Assembly: GCA_013335535.1 (NCBI GenBank)
Contig: JAAXVL010000001.1
Location: 947,764 to 1,011,763, forward strand
DNA from: Azonexaceae bacterium
Lineage (GTDB): Bacteria > Pseudomonadota > Gammaproteobacteria > Burkholderiales > Rhodocyclaceae
Length of the DNA stretch: 64,000 bases
Reading direction: 5' to 3'
Under the pieces are notes generated by a model that saw only the letters and a program-made list of their open reading frames with translations, had not been told where the DNA came from and did not search any database. Shown piece by piece: positions 60,565 through 64,000 of this stretch. The position numbers were made by a program, and so were the translations under genes. Each line of letters starts with the position of its first letter. Positions within the stretch are counted from its first letter, which is position 1.

Positions 60565-61353
60565 ATGAACGCATCCCTCTTGTCATATCGCCACGATCTC
60601 GACTTCGCCGGGCGGACGGTCATCGTCACCGGTGGCGCCAGCGGCATCGGCCGTAGCATCGCGCTGGCTTTCGCTGCCCACGGGGCGCAGGTCGTCATCG
60701 CCGATCTCAATGGCGAAGGCGCCGAGGCTGTCGGCGCGGAGATTCGCGCGGCCGGCGGCAGTGCCACCGCGATGTGCTGCGATCTCGCTGATCCAACCGT
60801 GCCCGGAGAAATAATCCGAGCAGCTGCCGATGCATATGGTGGCCTCGACGTGGTGGTGCACAACGCGGCCTATTTCCCCTTGACCCCGTTTGCCGAGATC
60901 ACGCCGGCCCTGCTCGCCAAAACCTTCGCCATCAACGTCGGCGCCGCTTTCGGGCTGCTGCAGGCGGCGCTGCCCTGCTTCCCGGCCGTTGGGGGCGGGC
61001 GTATGCTGGTCACGTCATCGGTGACCGGGCCGCGCGTGGCCTACCCCGGGTTGGCCCACTACGCCGCATCGAAATCCGGCGTTAATGGTTTCATCCGCGC
61101 CGCCGCGCTGGAAGTGGCCGCCCGTGGCGTGACGGTCAATGGCGTGGAGCCAGGAATGATCCGGACCCCAGCCCAGGACAACCTGGGCGGCAGCGATGTC
61201 ACGTCAGCCTTGTGCCAGGGCGTTCCGCTCGGGCGCCTGGGGGAGCCGGCAGATATCGCTGCGGCGATGCTCTTCCTGGCTTCGCCTGGGGCTTCCTACA
61301 TCACCGGGCAAACCATTATCGTAGATGGCGGCGCTCTGCTGCCCGAAGCCTGA
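60565..61353 (+). CDS. Short-chain dehydrogenase/reductase 2
   Basis: 262 residues from ATG 60565 with GAGAGG upstream. TGGASGIG, VHNAAY, catalytic Ser in TSSVTGP and YAASK, and a C-terminal GQTIIVDGGALLPEA. Only distantly similar to the preceding SDR, so not a recent duplicate. Likely a second redox step or stereo-specific partner. Confidence 0.9.
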   Translation: MNASLLSYRHDLDFAGRTVIVTGGASGIGRSIALAFAAHGAQVVIADLNGEGAEAVGAEIRAAGGSATAMCCDLADPTVPGEIIRAAADAYGGLDVVVHNAAYFPLTPFAEITPALLAKTFAINVGAAFGLLQAALPCFPAVGGGRMLVTSSVTGPRVAYPGLAHYAASKSGVNGFIRAAALEVAARGVTVNGVEPGMIRTPAQDNLGGSDVTSALCQGVPLGRLGEPADIAAAMLFLASPGASYITGQTIIVDGGALLPEA

Positions 61354-61383
61354 TGGCCCGAATTTCCCAGGAGAGCTTGGTTG

Positions 61384-62772
61384 ATGGAAATGAATGAAGA
61401 CAAGGCAGGCTGTTCCCAAGCGCAGCGGCGAACGCTGGGGGCGGGGACCCTGGCGGCCGTCATCGTCGGGATAGCCATTTCGCAGGTGGCGCTGGTCGGT
61501 GTGCTGCAAGGCGTCGGCGTGGCCGACAAGCTGCCCCTGTGGCTGATCGGCATTGCTTTCGCCTGCGCCTACCTGCTGGCCATCAGCTATGCCTTAACCT
61601 TCTCGGAGTTGTCACTGATGATGCCGTCGAGCGGGGGGCTGAGCACCTATACCGAAGTCGCCATCGGCAATTTCCCGGCGCTGCTCGCTACCTTTTCCGG
61701 CTACGTGGTGGTCAATGTCTTCGGCGTTCCGGCAGAGCTGATGCTGTTCGACAGCGTGGTGCGCGAGATCGGCGGCATCGACCTGCCCCCCAAGGTCATG
61801 GCTTTGTCGCTACTGGTCGTACTGGCCTTCCTCAATATCCGGGGAACCGACGTGTTCGCGGCGCTGCAAAACAGCACGGCCGTCGTCAAGGTCGGCTTGA
61901 TCCTGGTCAGCGGATTGGCCATGCTCTGGATAGTGCCCGGCGACGTGCAGGTTGCCCCACTCGGGCTGGGGGCGGAGCAAAGCATGTCCAGTGGCAGCTT
62001 CGGCATGGTAGTGGGCCTGTTCTTCTGGTGCCTGGTCGGCGCCGAGTTCGTCTGCCCGATGATCGGCGAGGTGAAGAATCCCGGGAAGGCTATTCCTCGG
62101 GCGATGATCCTGGGCATCACCGCCCTGGCTTTCCTGTTCGGCCTCTATTCGCTGGGCGCCAGGCGGCTGCTGCCCCCGGCGTTGCTGACCGGCAGCGCCT
62201 TCCCCCATCTCGACTATGCACGCATGGCATTCGGGCGTATCGGGACGGCGATGCTTCTGTTTACAGCCGTTGCGGCAACGCTCGGCCTAGTCAATGCGGT
62301 TCTGGCAGGTATCTCCCGCCAACTGCAGGGAATGGCTCAGAATGGCCAGGCCTTAGGCTTCCTGGCATGGCGCCACCCCCACTACGACTCGCCCTGGGCG
62401 GCCATCGTGGCGATCACACTCGCTTTCGGGGCGCCGATCCTGCTCATGGGTGACCGCCCGGAAACGATCATGACCCTGGTCATCGCGGCGTCGACGTCAT
62501 GGTTGATCGCCTATATCGTCGCCCACATCAATCTGATCGTCCTGCGGCGCCGCTATCCGCAGGCGAAGCGGCCATTCCGTTCCCCTTTCTTCCCGTTGCC
62601 CCAGGTGATCGGCATCGGTGGAATGCTCTATGTCATTGCCAGTAGCCCGGACGAGGTAACAGTCATTACCGGCTACGTCCTGGGCCTGGTTGCCGTTGCC
62701 TCGGCGTTGTGGACGCGCTTCGTGATGAAGCGTCGGTTGTTTGCGCCAGAGCCCTTTTTTTCCGATTCTTGA
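61384..62772 (+). CDS. APC family amine/amino-acid permease
   Basis: 462 residues from ATG 61384 (AGGAG about ten bases upstream; TTG 61381 is adjacent). About twelve membrane segments; VAIGNFPALLATFSGYVVVNVF and GAEFVCPMIGEVKNPGKAIPRAMILG are APC-type. It probably brings the amine substrate into the cell. It lies between the SDR genes and the dehydrogenase heavy chain. Confidence 0.9.
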   Translation: MEMNEDKAGCSQAQRRTLGAGTLAAVIVGIAISQVALVGVLQGVGVADKLPLWLIGIAFACAYLLAISYALTFSELSLMMPSSGGLSTYTEVAIGNFPALLATFSGYVVVNVFGVPAELMLFDSVVREIGGIDLPPKVMALSLLVVLAFLNIRGTDVFAALQNSTAVVKVGLILVSGLAMLWIVPGDVQVAPLGLGAEQSMSSGSFGMVVGLFFWCLVGAEFVCPMIGEVKNPGKAIPRAMILGITALAFLFGLYSLGARRLLPPALLTGSAFPHLDYARMAFGRIGTAMLLFTAVAATLGLVNAVLAGISRQLQGMAQNGQALGFLAWRHPHYDSPWAAIVAITLAFGAPILLMGDRPETIMTLVIAASTSWLIAYIVAHINLIVLRRRYPQAKRPFRSPFFPLPQVIGIGGMLYVIASSPDEVTVITGYVLGLVAVASALWTRFVMKRRLFAPEPFFSDS

Positions 62773-62840
62773 TACAGCCTGAAAAGGGGCTCGCCGGATA
62801 CTGACCTCACGCTCCCTAACGAGTCGATCGAGGTCAGAAA

Positions 62841-64000
62841 ATGGAAAAAATCAAGAAGCGGCCCTGGCTGCTGGCGCTGCCACTCAGTGTGGCAGCAACG
62901 CTGGCTTTCGCCGGGCCAGACAAGCCGGAACCACTGCCGGAAGAAGAAATCAAGGTCGAGCACCTGACGCCGCCCGATGGCAATCGCCTGTATGTGACCG
63001 ATTTTGTGTTCAATCACATGGCCGATGGTCGCGTGCATGTGGTCGATGGTCGTGCCGCGCGCTACCTGGGTATGGTGATGTCCGGTTTCGGTGCGCTGAC
63101 CACGGTGTCGCCAGATGGCAAGGCCATTTATCTGGCGACGACCTATTACCCGCGTCTGTATCGTGGCCAGCGTAGCGATGTCGTCGAAATCCACGACAGC
63201 GAAACGCTGGAGCTGAAGGCCGAGATCGACATTCCGGCCAAGCGGGCTCAGGCCGTGGCGTACCGCAGCATGCTGGTTCCGAGCAGCGATGGTCGCTTCC
63301 TGTACGTGCAGAATGCGACGCCGGCCACTTCGGTGACGATCGTCGATCTGCACAGCCGGAAATTTGTCGGGGAAGTCCAGACGCCGGGTTGCTGGTCCAT
63401 CCAGGCCTGGGAAAAAGGGCATCGCTTCTCCACCATTTGTGGTGATGGCACCATGCTCACCGTGACGCTGGACGACGCCGGCCAGGCGGTCAGCCGCGAA
63501 CGCAGCGCCCGCTTTTTCGATCCGGACAAGGATCCGATCTACGTCCATCCGGAAATGATCGGCGAGGACCGCTACTTCGTTTCCTATTACGGCAACCTCT
63601 ACAAGGTCAGCTTGTCCGGCGACAAGCCCGCGTTCACTGCGCCCTGGACCTTGCTGGAGGCGAAGGATCGCACCCAGGGCTGGCGTCCAGGCGGCATGCA
63701 GGTGACGGCCATGCATCGGGCCAGCGGGACGCTGTTTGTGAACATGCACGAGCAAGGCTACGAAGGCTCGCACAAGAATCCTTCGAAGGAAATCTGGGCC
63801 TTTGACGTGGCCAGCCGCAAGCGTGTTGCGCGCATTCCTTCCAATGCTGCGGTCTCGTTGGCGGCCAGCCAGAGCGACGCACCGCTGCTTTATTCGCTGA
63901 ATCCGGAGAAGGGCGAAATCGTCATTCGCCAGATAGCGAAGGGTTATCCGAAGGTGAGCACGATGTCCGGTATCGGCGAAACCTCGGTCATCATGGAGGT
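62841..64000 (+). CDS. Amine dehydrogenase heavy chain (MauB/AauB type), 5' part
   Basis: The first 386 residues are visible and the gene runs off the right edge. A signal peptide (MEKIKKRPWLLALPLSVAATLAFA) exports it to the periplasm, followed by the beta-propeller of the methylamine/aralkylamine dehydrogenase heavy chain (NRLYVTDFVFNHMADGRVHVVDG, GFGALTTVSPDGKAIYLATTYYPRLYRGQRSDVVEI, WEKGHRFSTICGDGTM). The tryptophan tryptophylquinone light chain should lie downstream. Aryl-alkylamines are the likelier substrates given the neighbouring genes (inference). Confidence 0.9.
   Translation, partial: MEKIKKRPWLLALPLSVAATLAFAGPDKPEPLPEEEIKVEHLTPPDGNRLYVTDFVFNHMADGRVHVVDGRAARYLGMVMSGFGALTTVSPDGKAIYLATTYYPRLYRGQRSDVVEIHDSETLELKAEIDIPAKRAQAVAYRSMLVPSSDGRFLYVQNATPATSVTIVDLHSRKFVGEVQTPGCWSIQAWEKGHRFSTICGDGTMLTVTLDDAGQAVSRERSARFFDPDKDPIYVHPEMIGEDRYFVSYYGNLYKVSLSGDKPAFTAPWTLLEAKDRTQGWRPGGMQVTAMHRASGTLFVNMHEQGYEGSHKNPSKEIWAFDVASRKRVARIPSNAAVSLAASQSDAPLLYSLNPEKGEIVIRQIAKGYPKVSTMSGIGETSVIME

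Noticed and set aside
59763..60863. Minus-strand open frame across both SDR genes
   Set aside because: Spans two recognised genes on the other strand and has no domain signature.
62673..63773. Minus-strand open frame of 366 residues at the right end
   Set aside because: Antisense to the amine dehydrogenase heavy chain, whose signal peptide and propeller motifs are clear on the plus strand.
1..64000. CRISPR arrays, insertion sequences, rRNA genes
   Set aside because: No regularly spaced repeats, transposase genes, terminal inverted repeats or rRNA sequence were seen.

Overview
This window comes from a betaproteobacterium, most likely a member of the Rhodocyclales close to Dechloromonas/Azoarcus. 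That is inferred from gene order and protein flavour: FleSR plus FliA flagellar control, tandem CheV genes, and a DmpKLMNOP-type phenol hydroxylase next to HpaR/HpaA-type regulators. No database search was possible.

Layout: (1) 1-5460, the end of a STAS-domain gene, then cheV-cheV-cheY-cheZ-cheA, closed by a strong terminator. (2) 5633-13467, flhB-flhA-flhF-flhG-fliA-motC-motD, tightly overlapping. (3) 13486-14964 on the minus strand, flgN, flgM and flgA. (4) 15059-26128, flgBCDEFGHIJKL plus a small lipoprotein. (5) 26129-37162 on the minus strand, fliFGHIJKLMNOPQR. (6) 37294-40183, fleS-fleR and fliE. (7) 40192-46711 on the minus strand, fliC, flaG, fliD, fliS, fliT, a second FliK-like protein, an FlhB C-terminal paralogue (FlhX) and a YcgR-like PilZ protein. 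(8) 46890-50222, a GGEEF diguanylate cyclase, tRNA-Thr(UGU), one unrecognised protein and a DUF2789 protein. (9) 50243-56585, an HpaR-like MarR repressor, an HpaA-like AraC activator and the complete six-subunit phenol hydroxylase. (10) 56983-64000, an AraC regulator, a LuxR-type regulator, a MoaF-like protein, two short-chain dehydrogenases, an APC permease and the start of an amine dehydrogenase heavy chain.

Promoter reading supports a classical hierarchy. Sigma-54 (GG-N10-GC) elements precede flgB, fliE and fliK, with a weaker one before fliF, consistent with FleR, a GAFTGA-containing activator encoded here. Sigma-28 elements (TAAA-N15-GCCGATAA type) precede flgM, flgK and fliC, and probably flaG, consistent with FliA and its anti-sigma factor FlgM, both encoded here. 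The flagellar part therefore encodes nearly the whole basal body, export gate, hook, filament, stator and regulatory circuit.

The catabolic part looks like aromatic and amine degradation. Phenol hydroxylase would make catechols; the amine dehydrogenase, SDRs, MoaF and permease look like an aryl-alkylamine uptake and oxidation unit. Related palindromes (CTAATAT-n-TTAG type) occur before the HpaA-like gene, dmpK and the second AraC gene, suggesting one repressor links these units. A 12-bp word, GGTTGACCGTGG, occurs five times in the window with a partly conserved A/T-rich left flank, in genes and in gaps; it is the least explained sequence feature seen.
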